Source: Campanula takesimana (taxonomy: Eukaryota > Streptophyta > Magnoliopsida > Asterales > Campanulaceae). From it: a DNA stretch of 64,000 bases. The notes beneath the pieces are model-generated. The model saw nothing but the letters and a program-made list of their open reading frames with translations, was not told the origin of the DNA and did not search any database. A program made the position numbers and the translations under genes. The stretch lies in the NCBI GenBank assembly GCA_026119855.1, contig JAOWBW010001586.1, positions 124,001 to 188,000 on the forward strand. The letters are read 5' to 3'. Of the stretch, positions 36,684-47,323 are shown in pieces (position 1 is the first letter of the stretch; every line of letters starts with the position of its first letter).

Positions 36684-37689
36684 TTCATACACATATCGTC
36701 TTGTGTAGATGTTGATGCTTTCTTAGGACCCATAAACTTATATATATGAATGTAAAATGAAGAAGAAAAATGAAGATGAAGAGAGAGAGACGAGTCTGGG
36801 AGAGAGGAGTGAGACGGGAGAGAGAGAGAATAGAGTAGGTAGAGGGAGTAGGTGTTGATGTGTTTTATAGGTTAGGATTAAAACTTGCACTGATATGGTG
36901 AAAAAAACAGTCAAAAATTTAAAAAGATGGGAAGTTGAAAGGATTGCATTTATGAGGGATTTTGAAAATGGCGGCTCATCATGACAAAAGGACATTCATT
37001 AATGAGGGATTTTTGGGATTTGAAGGGCATTAATGGCTGAATGACCTAAAGTGTCATGATGTGACATTTAGGTTTTTGAAAAACTGCTCCACTTTCCCTT
37101 TAAGTGTATGAGCAATTTTGACTAATTTTTGCACAAACCAAAAAAACAAAAAACATATATTTTGGTGTAAGATTGGGGTGCAAGAAATATATCCCAGAAA
37201 ATTAAAATTTTCGAAAAGCGTAAAACGAGGGAAAAATTTTAATTGCACAAGTACCCTTGAACAATTAAAGGAATGTCAAAAGACATAGATTTCCTATAAT
37301 AAATGAACAGAATGAACACCCTGGTACTTGTATATTTATTACGTTCAATCATTGAAATTGAATTTTGAGAAATGATTGAGCCGCAATAGTTAATGCGCGC
37401 ATGAAGAGGCGCATTACTTCAGCAAGGCGCATACATCATCTAGCGCATTATTCATCAGGCGCATTACACATCAAGGCGTGCAAAGATGGTTGAGCGCGGC
37501 GCTATGAATTGATAGGCGCGCAGATATTGTGCGCGCGGAAAACGAGAGATGGGGCGCGCGTTAGTAAGGCGCATAGATGGCGCATAATTCCTTGAACTTT
37601 GAAAAATTGATTTAATCATTTGTACCTAAATTACTCATAACTCAACACAACATAAAATCATTAGTATTGACAAAACTATATTGAATTTA
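36684..37689 (-). other. Sirevirus B1 spacer between pol and the extra ORF
   Basis: Minus-strand spacer with pyrimidine-rich sequence (GA repeats on plus, 36765-36850). A second cluster of GGCGCA/GCGCAT words lies at 37395-37590. No conserved frame apart from the possible first exon at 36684-36733. Confidence 0.5.
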
Positions 37690-39202
37690 GTTGAGTTCAA
37701 GCATACCCATTTCACCTCTCAAAACATGACCGTTTCGCGTCAAGTGCTTTAGTTAGAATGTCGGCGATTTGATAGTCGGTTCCCACGTGTTCCAAATGAA
37801 TATTGCCTTTCTCCACGTGGTCTTTGGAGGAAGTGATATTTGATGTCGATGTGCTTGGTCTTTGAGTGTGCATGACAGGATTTTCGAAGACCGCAATTGT
37901 TGATGTGTTGTCGCAGTAGATAGGACAATTTTCTTCGATGATATCATAGTCCCACCATTGCTGCTTCATCCAGAGTATTTGACAACAACAACTTCCCGCA
38001 GCGATATATTCGGCTTCGGTTGTTGAGACAGATACTGAAGCTTGTTTCTTACTCGCCCATGACACAAGTCTATATCCGAGGAAATGACAAGTGCCACTTG
38101 TGCTTTTCCTATCAATTGTGCACGCTGCATAATCCGCATCTGAGTAACCTACAAGTTTAAAGTTCGAATCTTTGGTGTAACCAAAGTCAAGGTTAACAGT
38201 GCCAGAGAGATATCTTATAATACGTTTCACAGCATTAAGTGTGCTTCTCTAGGGTCGATTGATAACGAGCACAAAACAAACACTAAACATAATATGGGCC
38301 TGCTAGCAGTAAGATAAAGGAGTTGAGCCAATCATACCTCGATAGAGCGTTTGATCAACACGTTTACCTTTAGATCTTTGTCGAGTTTGTTGCCGGTGGC
38401 CATTGGGTATCGTATGATTTAGCGTTCTCAAGTCCAAACTTCTTGATTAAGTCCTTTGTGTATTTGGATTGTTGATAAAATGCTTCACTCATTTGCTTGA
38501 TTTGAAGCCCGAGGAAGATATGTGAGTTCTCCCATCATGCTCATTTCAAACTTGCTCTTCATTAGTTTTTCTCAAAAACGCTTGCACAACAATTCATTAG
38601 TAGAACCAAATATAATATCATCAACATAAATTTGAACAGTAATTTATGACCATTATGTTGGGCAATGAAAAGAGTTGTATCGATTTTACCGCGAGTGAAG
38701 CCTTTTTCGATGAGAAACTTTGATAGTGTATCATACCATGCTCTTGGTGCTTGTTTGAGTCCATACAAAGCTTTCTGGAGTTTGTACACATGATTGGGAA
38801 ATTGTGAATCTTCAAACCAGGTGGTTGAGCCAACTAGACTTGGTCTTGGAGTTCACCATTTAGAAACGCGCTCTTCACATCCATTTGATATAACTTGAAG
38901 TTCTTGTGAGCGCGTAAGCTAGAAATAATCTGATAGCTTCAAGTCTTGCTACGGGCGCAAAGTTTCATCGTAATCAATTCCTTCTTCTTGCCTATAGCCT
39001 TGTGCAACCAATCTTGCTTTGTTTCTCGTGATGGTTCCATTCTCATCCATCTTGTTCCTGAACACCCATTTCGTACCAATCACTCCTTGATCATTTGGTC
39101 TTGGAACAAGAGTCCAAACCTTACATCGTTCAATTTGATTGAGTTCTTCTTGCATTGGCAACAACCCAATTAGGATCTTGGAGCGCTTCATCACCTTCTT
39201 CG
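37690..39202 (-). pseudogene. Sirevirus B1 pol: reverse transcriptase and RNase H, broken and truncated by the gap
   Basis: Minus-strand copia pol of Sirevirus type. It starts at the gap with RT motifs (ALQDPNWVVA, QEELNQIERCKVWTLVPRPN, TKWVFRNKMDENGTITRNKA). It continues with KLQKALYGLKQAPRAWYDTL and KGFTRGKIDTTLF. It ends in RNase H (YSDADYAACTIDRKSTSG, STTEAEYIAAGSC, IYCDNTSTI, ADILTKALDAKR). Shifts occur near 38960, 38840, 38560 and 38230, so no long frame survives. Integrase, protease, gag and the 5' LTR are missing; the element runs into the N gap at 39203. Confidence 0.88.
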
Positions 39203-39302
39203 NNNNNNNNNNNNNNNNNNNNNNNNNNNNNNNNNNNNNNNNNNNNNNNNNNNNNNNNNNNNNNNNNNNNNNNNNNNNNNNNNNNNNNNNNNNNNNNNNN
39301 NN
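39203..39302. other. Assembly gap (100 N)
   Basis: Exactly 100 N, the usual placeholder for a gap of unknown size. The sequence on the left is minus-strand Sirevirus RT and on the right plus-strand Tat-lineage RT. The two sides are unrelated and the missing interval may be many kb. Confidence 0.99.
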
Positions 39303-42300
39303 GATTGACTGCATTACTACGGGAGTTCGTGGATGTGTTCGCATGGTCATACAAAGACATGCGGGTTTAGACAGAAAGGTAGCGGAGCACAGGATTCCGA
39401 TCAGAGAAGATGCCAGGCCAGTGAAACAGAAGCTCAGGAAGATCAAGCCAGAATGGTCTCTGCAGGTCAAAGAAGAGATTGAGAAGCTCCTCAGCGTTGG
39501 TTTCATCAAGGTTATCGAGTATCCGACATGGTTAGCCAACTTGTGACAGTCAGGAAGGCGAACGGCAAGGTCCGAGTTTGTGTAGACTTACGGGATTTAA
39601 ACAAAGCTTCCCCAAAAGATGATTTTCCACTCCCTAATATCGCATGCTAGTCGACTCCACTGCTGCCTACGAGGTTCGCTCATTTGTGGATGGGTTCCTG
39701 TGTACAATCAGATTCTCATGGCCGAGGAAGATCAACATAAGACAGCCTTCACAACACGTGGGGGACCTTCTGCTACACAGTCATGCCGTTTGGGTTAAGA
39801 AACGCTGGGGCTTCCTACCAAAGAGCCGTGACGGACTTGTTCCACGATATGATTCACAAAGAAATCGAGGTCTATGTGGACGACATGATCATTCACTCAA
39901 AGGGACCGATGGTCAACATTTGATCGATCTCCGCAAGTTCTTCGAAAGGCTTCGTCAACACAAGATGAGGCTCAACCCTGCAAAGTGCACATTCGGGGTT
40001 ATCCGAGGCAAAGTCTTGGTTATATGGTCACTGAAAGGGGAATCGAAGTAGACCCCTCCAAAATCAAGGCAATCTTGACATGCCTCCTCCGAAGACGCAG
40101 AAAGAGATTAAGGTTCATGGTAGACTACAATACATCAGTCGGTTTGTGCACCAAACTCACTTCCATGTGCGAGCCAATCTTCAAGTTACTCAGAAGAATG
40201 TGGCTCTAGAATGGACCGACGCATGCCAAGAACCCTTCGAGAAAGTGAAGCATTATTTAAACGTGCCCTCCTGTTCTAGTTCCGCCACACAAGGAGAAAC
40301 CTCTGTTCTTTATCTCACTGTCAATGATGAAGCCATAGGGGCTATGTTAGCACAAGAGCAACGAGAGTCCACAAGGAGAACGGCATTTATTTTGTCAGTC
40401 GCCGATTCCAAGGAGGCGAAAAGAACTACTCTGTCCTAGAGAAGTCATGTGCAGCATTGGTTTGGGTCACTCAAAGCTCAAACACTATATGGAAGCTTTT
40501 CCGATCAAGCTAGTAGCAAAGGTGGACCCGCTCCGCTACATCTTCGAGAAGCTTTCAGTCAACAAGAATAGCCAAAATGGTACTTCATGCTCGCCGGCTA
40601 CGATATCACTTACGTCACACTAAAATCCGTCAGGGGGAAAGTGTTCAGTGACCAGCTTGCCGAAATTCCATGTGACGAAGTGAAGGGGGAAGATGTACAG
40701 TTCCCCGACGAGCATTTAATTTGTACCACAACGAGGAAGACAAGTGGCAACTTTTTTTCGATGGCGCCGCCAATAAACACGGTTTTGGTATAGGGGTATT
40801 GCTTGTCGATCCAAAAACATCTACACTCCCATTGCCATACGCCTGGAATTCGAAGCCACCAATAACATTGCCGAGTACGAAGCATGCATAGCAGGGCTCG
40901 AAGCAGCTCTCGAAAGAAACGTCACGGACTAGAAGTGTTCGGCGACTCTTTGCTTCTTATCAATCAGCAATCGGGTAAATGGCGAACCCAAGACCCGACT
41001 CTCCAACAGTTATGGTCAGCACCTTGAAGACTGGTTGAACAATTCCAAGAGATCACTTTCAACTACCTGCCAAGGGATAAGAATCGCTTCGCCGATGCAC
41101 TGGCCACTATAACTTCATTAGTTGAAATGCCCAAAGGAAAAACGGTGAAGCCTTTCAAAATTGCTCGAAGGAACAGTCCGCATATTGCATGAGTATCGAG
41201 ATCAACGAGGTTCAAACAAACTCTCCGTGGTATTCATATCATGAACTTCCTCAAAAACGGCACTTATCCCGAGAACATCAATAAGAAGTCTCAAGCAGCT
41301 TTGCAAAGGTTAGCCTCTCGGTATGTACTGATTGGAGACCGAGTATATAAAGGCACCACGACGGGATCAATCTCTTATGCGCCAATGAGACCGAAGCTCA
41401 GAGATAATGTGTGAAGTGCACGAAGGAGAATGTGGACCCCCACATGAATGGGTTTATGCTAGTCAAGAAGATACTTCGCTTGGTTACTATTGGAGCACTA
41501 TGGAACGAGACTGTATCGAGAAAGTCAAAAGGTGTGCCAAGTGCCAATTCCACGCTAATCTGCAACATGCTCCACCCTCACAACTTTACAACATGGTCAC
41601 AGCTGGCCTTTCTCTTGTTGGGGGATAGACTCATCATCGGTAAAGTTCATCCGGCAATGGCCAGCAATCAGCCGATTAGCAGTCGGACTACCTTCCAAAG
41701 TGGTCGACTAGCCTATACACTCAACGCAGGAAGGGTGGCCGAAGCACAAGCCTAATCGTGCCGATCCCCTCAACGCCAGAAAGTGGCGGAGAAAAAAGAA
41801 AGATATCAATATAAAATAAAGAGAAATGAAAAGAAATGACAACGGCTCTCACTTCGAGAAGGAAATGGATGCACTTTTGGTAGAATACAAGATCACCAAG
41901 CACAAGTCATCTCCTTACCGGCCCCAAGACAATGGCGCAGTCGAAGCAGCAAATAAGACCATCGAGACCATCGTCAGAAGATGGCCTCAACAGGAAGGGA
42001 TTGGCCCGAGAAGCTACCATTAGCATTGGTGGGCTACCGCACATCGATACGATCCGCAACAGGAGAAACTCCTTATGCATTGGTCTATGGTTCTGAAGCC
42101 GGTACTCCCTATCGAACTGAAGTCCCATCTCTACGGGTCCTCCTCGAGAATCAAGTCAACGAGGTCAACTGGATGCAGAGTCGATACGAACAGCTAGCCT
42201 TACTCGACGAGAAAAGGTTAAGGGCACTCGAACGCACGAGAGCATATCATCAAAGGATGGCAAGAGCTTTCAACAACAAAGTGAAGCCTCGAAACATCAA

Positions 42301-42491
42301 TGTGGGAGATTTGGTCTTAAGACAACATCCTCCTAATGCCATGAATCCCCTGGGAAATGGGGACCCCGATGGATCGGTCCGTACGTGGTCAAAAAGATAC
42401 TAAGCGCGGTGCAGTCCGGCTCGTGGATTTAGATGGTGACCAGCTGCCAAAGGAGGTCAACCTCGACAAGCTCAAGAGGTTCTACGCTTAA
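39303..42491 (+). pseudogene. Tat-lineage Ty3/gypsy pol, heavily frameshifted
   Basis: Plus-strand pol remnant. It begins LREFVDVFAWSYKDM, then RT motifs (GFIKVIEYPTWLAN, VCVDLRDLNKASPKDDFPLP, active site YVDDMI at 39873-39890) and RT-linked RNase H (to about 40600). A second, archaeal-type RNase H follows (FFDGAANKHGFGIGVLLV near 40752-40800, then ATNNIAEYEACIAGLEAAL to 40915); two RNase H domains are a hallmark of the Tat (Ogre/Retand) clade. Then comes the integrase zinc region (MNGFM, KRCAKCQFH, near 41440-41550) and core (NGSHFEKEMDALL, SSPYRPQDNGAVEAANKTI near 41840-41965), then a C-terminal segment (NINVGDLVLRQHPPNAMNP) and a stop at 42489-42491. The frame changes many times, so no protein can be made. 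The 5' portion is lost in the gap. Confidence 0.9.
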
Positions 42492-42952
42492 TAAACAAAG
42501 ACCATTAAAAAAAAAAAAAAAAAAAAATCGCTCGCTAGGTTTAAAACCCGCAAGGGCGGCCTAGGCAAAAATTAGAGCACGTGAAAAAAAGAAGCCCGCT
42601 AGATTGAAAACCCGAAAGGGCGGTCTAGGCAAAAAACAGGTGCACATAAAATAAAATAAAAAAAAAATGGTCTTTGTTTGTTTGAACTACGAAACCTGAG
42701 CCTCCCAACTGGAGGAACGTAGGCAACCTTCGGGTGCGGTCTAAAACATATCAAAAAATACCAATTCACTTCAAATAGCAAAATGCAATTTTTATTCATT
42801 CAATGAATTATTCAAACCATTACAACGGATTTATCGAGCAACAAAAGACATCAAAATATTAAATCCTAAAACAGTGGTCTAAATTGCAATCTCTTAGGGT
42901 ACTAAGAAAAATCCAATTTTCTCTTAGCTTTCAAAGGACGCCCGATCGTCTT
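42492..42952 (+). repeat. Spacer with two GC hairpin-like repeats and a poly(A) run
   Basis: The stop is followed by a run of about 22 A (42506-42527). Two 39-bp direct repeats come next (starts at 42533 and 42598), each containing aaaacccg.aagggcgg.ctaggcaaaaa. The cccgNaaggg core could fold. No gene is seen before the antisense ORF. Confidence 0.7.
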
Positions 42953-44295
42953 TCAATCCTTTTCTTCTTGGTAACGAAGGAGCACTAATACGCACCGAAC
43001 CTTCTGTGCTGCAGCACGTCTCCTAGAATAAAAGTCATCCAAAGGAGTACCGAAAGGGTCAGCGAGAATGTTACTCGAATCAACAGCAGCCTCTCTATAT
43101 CTCAAAGTGCTGCTAGGCTCAAAACCCTGTCCCAACAACTCGGCACGAAGCACATCAACCCAAGTGATGCCACGGTAAAGGGTGCCAAATAAATAATCCA
43201 AGTAGCTCTCGGGAAGGAAGACACTCCCCCGATGCAGAGGAGCGAAAGCCCAACGATTGCGGTCATCTCCCCAAGCCGATTGAAGCTCACTCGAGAAGTC
43301 AGGACCCATGTAAGCAACTGGACGAAGCATTCCATCCCTCGGAAAAGGAATTGTCTGTTGGCGACCAAACTGCCGCAGAACCCGCTCTGGCTGGTAAAAG
43401 GAAGAATCTCTCAAACCGGGCACAACCACGTGCTGAAAACCAGAGTCCATTCCACAAAAGGACGAAGACCCCAAGAGGAGGACACCACTCAATATCGACG
43501 GTCACCCGAGAGGCAAAGAATTTTTTCCAATCCTCTTCAGATAAATCCCGGATCAACAACTTCCTCCTATGAACAGCAAAAGGAGACAAATCACCATCCG
43601 GAGAATAAATTCTGAAGTGTTCTCAGAGCCATATGGTCAAGAGCAAAGGGCTTCCCCGACACATCTTGCCCGTCCTGTATAACTCATCAAGACCATGCAA
43701 CGTCTCCCCTACAATAAGAGGAATTACACTAAATCGCTGGTCCTTAGCTTGCAAAATAATCTCAGCCAACTGCGCGTCCGCAGTCCCGAAAGGTGTAACA
43801 AACAATACTTCGCTGAAGAGACAAACAGCCATGGCATTTCTTTTGAAAGATTGAACCACCGGGTCCTCCGAGTGCAAACTGAAGAACATCGGCAACTCAG
43901 TTATGTCAATCACGGTACCGTGCAACATCTTCCTCACATCCTCAACAGGGAGATTCAGTAATTCAACCCAAGAGTCGACGGCACCACGGTGATATTTGGG
44001 GACGGCAATCCGACCGGCCAAAGGCACGCCAGGATGGCCCCGAAATCGTCAACAGTCGGCACCATTTCATTAGCTGAAAGGTTGAAAGTATGGCTGTCGC
44101 AATCCCAGAAAGCCGCGGCAGCTCTCAACAAATCCCAATCCGGTTTCAACGTCCGCAAAGTGAAAAGAATTCGGAACCGAAGTCTTTAATGAAGGCCTTC
44201 TTGGGATGGGTCTTGAAAGAATACACAAAAGTGCCCAAGTCCTTTTCATACGCACTAACGACCTTGGCGTCAAGGGCAAAAGAATTGGAAGCCAT
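42953..44295 (-). pseudogene. Antisense extra ORF of the Tat element (plant-mobile-domain-like)
   Basis: A gene on the strand opposite to pol, between the integrase and the 3' LTR. It starts ATG at 44295 (MASNSFALDAKVVSAYEKDL). It reads through WDLLRAAAAFWDCDSHTFNLSANEMVPTVDDFGAIL in a second frame. The motif FWD...F......E..PT..D...L resembles the plant mobile domain / aminotransferase-like family found in plant genes and captured by some transposons. Further blocks are PKYHRGAVDSWVELLNLPVED (43960-44010), QRFSVIPLIVGETLHGLDELYRTG (about 43670-43750) and WAFAPLHRGSVFLPESYLDYLFG. At least three shifts break the roughly 450 codons. Antisense extra ORFs in this position are known in Tat elements. 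The domain name is from motif resemblance only. Confidence 0.72.
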
Positions 44296-44439
44296 GGAAA
44301 ATGTTGATCACAAGCGAAGTTAATCAATAATATGATGTTCAAAAATGGCAGAAAGGAGCTGTGAGAATCAAGTGGTCGAACAGAAGATGATATTATAGCT
44401 GTTGGAGGCTCTTTTGGTCAGCAAACGTCAAGCCGGAAT

Positions 44440-44520
44440 TCCGCCTCCCAGACGCGCGCGCCACCCGCCATCAGTATGAAGCGCGCGCGCGTCCCAAGAC
44501 TACATAGGAAGGCGCGCGCC
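44440..44520. repeat. GCGCGCGCC cluster upstream of the minisatellite
   Basis: Three or four cgcgcgcgcc-type words are spaced 30-45 bp apart (about 44452, 44481, 44513). The same words occur in the U3 part of this element's LTR (46133-46200). Confidence 0.8.
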
Positions 44521-44869
44521 TCCCAGGTCTAAATCGCTTGAAGAAAAGGGCCTTGTCAGAGATCTCCAGCTTAAATCAAGACACTGTCCCGATCCTCGGA
44601 CACCCAGTTGGGCACACCTTTTCTGGTCCGCCCTTAAGGCACGTCAAAAATCGAAAACTGGATAGAAACTCCACTCATAAGTAGGCTGTCCTCTTCAAAA
44701 TTTCCGAGCTCCCTAAGTTCTGTCACGGGTGCCACACCCCCCTCAAAAGTCAATCTCAACATTTCATCCCCAGCAGGAACATTTTTCTGGTCGCGGTCAA
44801 CTGTGCCCGTACCCCACAATTCAAAAGTCAAGTGTGACTCCAAATGGCACGAGACTTCAAAGCAATATT

Positions 44870-45735
44870 TCATCAAACGGATTCACCAACGGATTCGTCA
44901 ACAGGGTTCACCAATGGACTCATCCAAGGGATTCATCTAACGGATTCATCAAACGGATTCACCAACGGATTCGTCAACAAGGGTTCACCAAAGGACTCAT
45001 CCAAGGGATTCACTAACGGATTCATCAAACGGATTCACCAACTGATTCGTCGACAAGGGTTCACCAACGGACTCATCCAAGGGATTCACTAACGGATTCA
45101 TCAAACGGATTCACCACGGATTCGTCAACAAGGGTTCACCAACGGACTCATCCAAGGGATTCACTAACGGATTCATCAAACGGATTCACCAACGGATTCG
45201 TCAGCAAGGGTTCACCAACGGACTCATCCAAGGGATTCACTAACGGATTCATCAAACGGATTCACCAACGGATTCGTCGACAAGGGTTCACCAACAGACT
45301 CATCCAAGGGATTCACTAACGGATTCGTCAAACGGATTCACCAACGGATTCGTCAACAAGGGTTCACCAACGGACTCATCCAAGGGATTCACTAACGGAT
45401 TCATCAAACGGATTCACCAACGGATTCGTCAACAAGGGTTCACCAACGGACTCGTCCAAGGGATTCACTAACGGATTCATCAAACGGATTCACCAACGGA
45501 TTCGTCAACAAGGGTTCACCAACGGACTCATCCAAGGGATTCACTAACGGATTCATCAAACGGATTCACCAACGGATTCGTCAACAAGGGTTCACCAACG
45601 GACTCATCAAGGGATTCACTAACGGATTCATCAAACGGATTCACCAACGGATTTGTCAACAAGGGTTCACCAACGGACTCATCCCAGGAATTCACTAACG
45701 GATTCATCAAACCGGTTCACTAACGGCCTCATTCA
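44870..45735 (+). repeat. 76-bp minisatellite in the Tat element
   Basis: The word gggttcaccaacgga (with variants) starts at 44903, 44981, 45057, 45132, 45208, 45284, 45360, 45436, 45512, 45588 and 45663. That gives 11 units, spaced 76 bp with deviations of at most 2 bp. Each unit is itself made of about six related 12-13-bp subunits of the form ggattcaccaac. The 76-bp period is not a multiple of three. Inner units are nearly identical; the first and last are diverged. Confidence 0.95.
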
Positions 45736-45943
45736 AAACATTCAGCCGGCAGGTTCGCCTAACGGATCATGCCACCCCCTCTATCAACAAAAGCCGCTCA
45801 CACAGGGAGCGCACCACTATCTCTCGCAATTTCAAATTCCTGCTTTCATCGAGTCTTTGCTTTTTCTTGGTGATGTCCTCGGCGGGTGTTTTTAACTTTC
45901 GTCGACGCGTTTTTGCTTTGCAATCCACGTCGCCGAGGGGCTC

Positions 45944-46921
45944 TGTAGACACCCCGCCTTGGACCTCTCACCCCGATTGCACATTTGATTTCGTGTTTCT
46001 CCCCATTTTAAGTGTTCCTCGTGAGTTCCTGTCACTTCCGTTAAGTTCCTGACTGACTTCGTTAAGTCCAGGGACTAAACTGAATGACAGGGCTGACTTT
46101 CTAGTCAATTCTGTCAAATTGCCTTCTCTGAGTCGCGCGCCTCCTACAGGAGGATCCAGGCGCGCGCGCCTCCCGCCCCCAAATCAGGAAGCGCGCGCCT
46201 CTGGGCGTCAGTTACAGATTTCTGGCCAGGATTCTCTCCCTTGCTCAATTTACAGGATTTTGCCCGGGAAGGATTTCTTGGTGACTGAGTTTTGGCACCA
46301 AAAACACCCCTCTTTCACCTATAAAAACCTCTCTTTACCTCCATTTTCAAGGATCGAAAACTTAGACCGAAAATTGAACTTACAAAAACTATACCAAAAT
46401 CACTTTCTAAAGGTTCTCCAAGGATCTCTCCAAGCAATATTTGAAGTTCTCCAAATTGTAGGTAAAAGTTCATCTTTTCCTTTCTTTTCTGCTTCATCTC
46501 CTCTCTCTCTTTTTATTTTAATCAAATGTGCAATCACCCAAATCATTTTGAGACATGACTCTAGTGATCACCTCATCTCATTGAGGTTGGTTAAGGAGTT
46601 ATCTCCTACATTCCAAATCCTATTTTAAACCCCCTTTTTATAACTTAAAGAAGAAGAAGAAGAACGTTATCATTCATGTAGATTTTGATCAAGCAAGACC
46701 AACTTTAGTTGGGCGAGATGGGTGTTTCGGTACTTCCCATCTCGTAATCTAACCCCCGAACCTCAAAACAAAGAATCTCTGTTTTCGTAATCAAATTTAG
46801 GCTACAATCAATAGGTTTTTCTTATGTTCCTCAAAACATAGGTGGCGACTCTAAAATCAAGTTAGACATCCTAGGATAATTCACCGCTCTAGCCAAGTTG
46901 TGGTTTCCCGGGGTATCTACA
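45944..46921 (+). mobile_element. 3' LTR of the Tat-lineage element
   Basis: 978 bp from TGTAGACACCCCG to GGGGTATCTACA, with inverted ends TGTAGA/TCTACA. A short purine-rich stretch (gccgagggg) lies just upstream. It carries a TATA box at 46320-46327 and GCGCGC words 120-190 bp above it. The mate 5' LTR is not in the window. Confidence 0.85.
46320..46327 (+). promoter_or_regulatory. TATA box in the Tat LTR
   Basis: TATAAAAA in the context cacctataaaaacctctc, about 375 bp into the LTR. A typical plant promoter core. Confidence 0.65.
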
Positions 46922-47323
46922 CATTAATACATAAATATTTTTAAAATCTCACCATACTGCATAATAAATCTTACTTATTGTTTGAAAGTGAAGACATTAT
47001 GTTGATTTTTATAATAAAAAATACCCCCTCTGTCCCATACGTATCACTACTTATTTTCATATTGGGCGTCCCATACTTATTGCTAATTACCCAAAATGTT
47101 CACTTTTCTCTCTCCTATCCACTCACAAGAACTATCCACTAAGTTATTTTCTCTCTCCTATCCACTCACAATATTTACTATTCCAACATATTTTTTTAAT
47201 TCACATGCACTCTCATTTGTTAGCAATAAGTATGAGACGGAGTGAGTAGATGTTAATTTAAAACTTAAAAAATTATTAAAATTAAAGTTAAGAAAATATA
47301 TAAGTCTCACAATAGAAACAAAA
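46922..47323. other. AT-rich intervening DNA with a Stowaway MITE
   Basis: Short stretch between the Tat LTR and the second Sirevirus LTR. Apart from the MITE at 47024-47246 nothing is recognised. Confidence 0.5.
47024..47246. mobile_element. Stowaway MITE
   Basis: CCCCCTCTGTCCCATACGTA at the left and AATAAGTATGAGACGGAGTGAG at the right are imperfect inverted ends, with TA on both sides (47022-47023 and 47247-47248). Confidence 0.75.

Larger units (their letters stand above)
33550..36733 (-). pseudogene. Extra ORF of Sirevirus B1, downstream of pol (env-like position)
   Basis: A third gene lies between pol and the 3' LTR, where Sireviruses carry an env-like ORF of unknown function. A possible first exon starts at 36733 (MGPKKASTSTQDD), with a candidate donor GTATGA near 36683. 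An acceptor after a pyrimidine run ending TTTTTTTCAG lies near 35777. The body then reads IANFKLEETLDLLELSGEVMGREI, then a segment with VDVHISSSVIRHLLVFPSTG, then a Pro/Ala/Gln-rich linker. It ends in a heptad-like coiled coil (ITAQNAIEAHIQILEENI), with a stop at 33550-33552. Frameshifts break it between about 33650 and 35310. A better-preserved relative of the 3' half is at 49206-50116. No transmembrane segment could be defended. Confidence 0.7.

Noticed and set aside
43232..44323. Plus-strand frames over the Tat extra ORF
   Set aside because: They are shadows. The minus strand carries conserved hydrophobic/aromatic motifs (FWD, PTVDDF, YLDYLFG), whereas the plus-strand frames have none.
44870..45735. 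CRISPR-like array or a repeat protein
   Set aside because: Repeats are contiguous with no unique spacers and the 76-bp period shifts frame each unit; it is a minisatellite in a plant retroelement.
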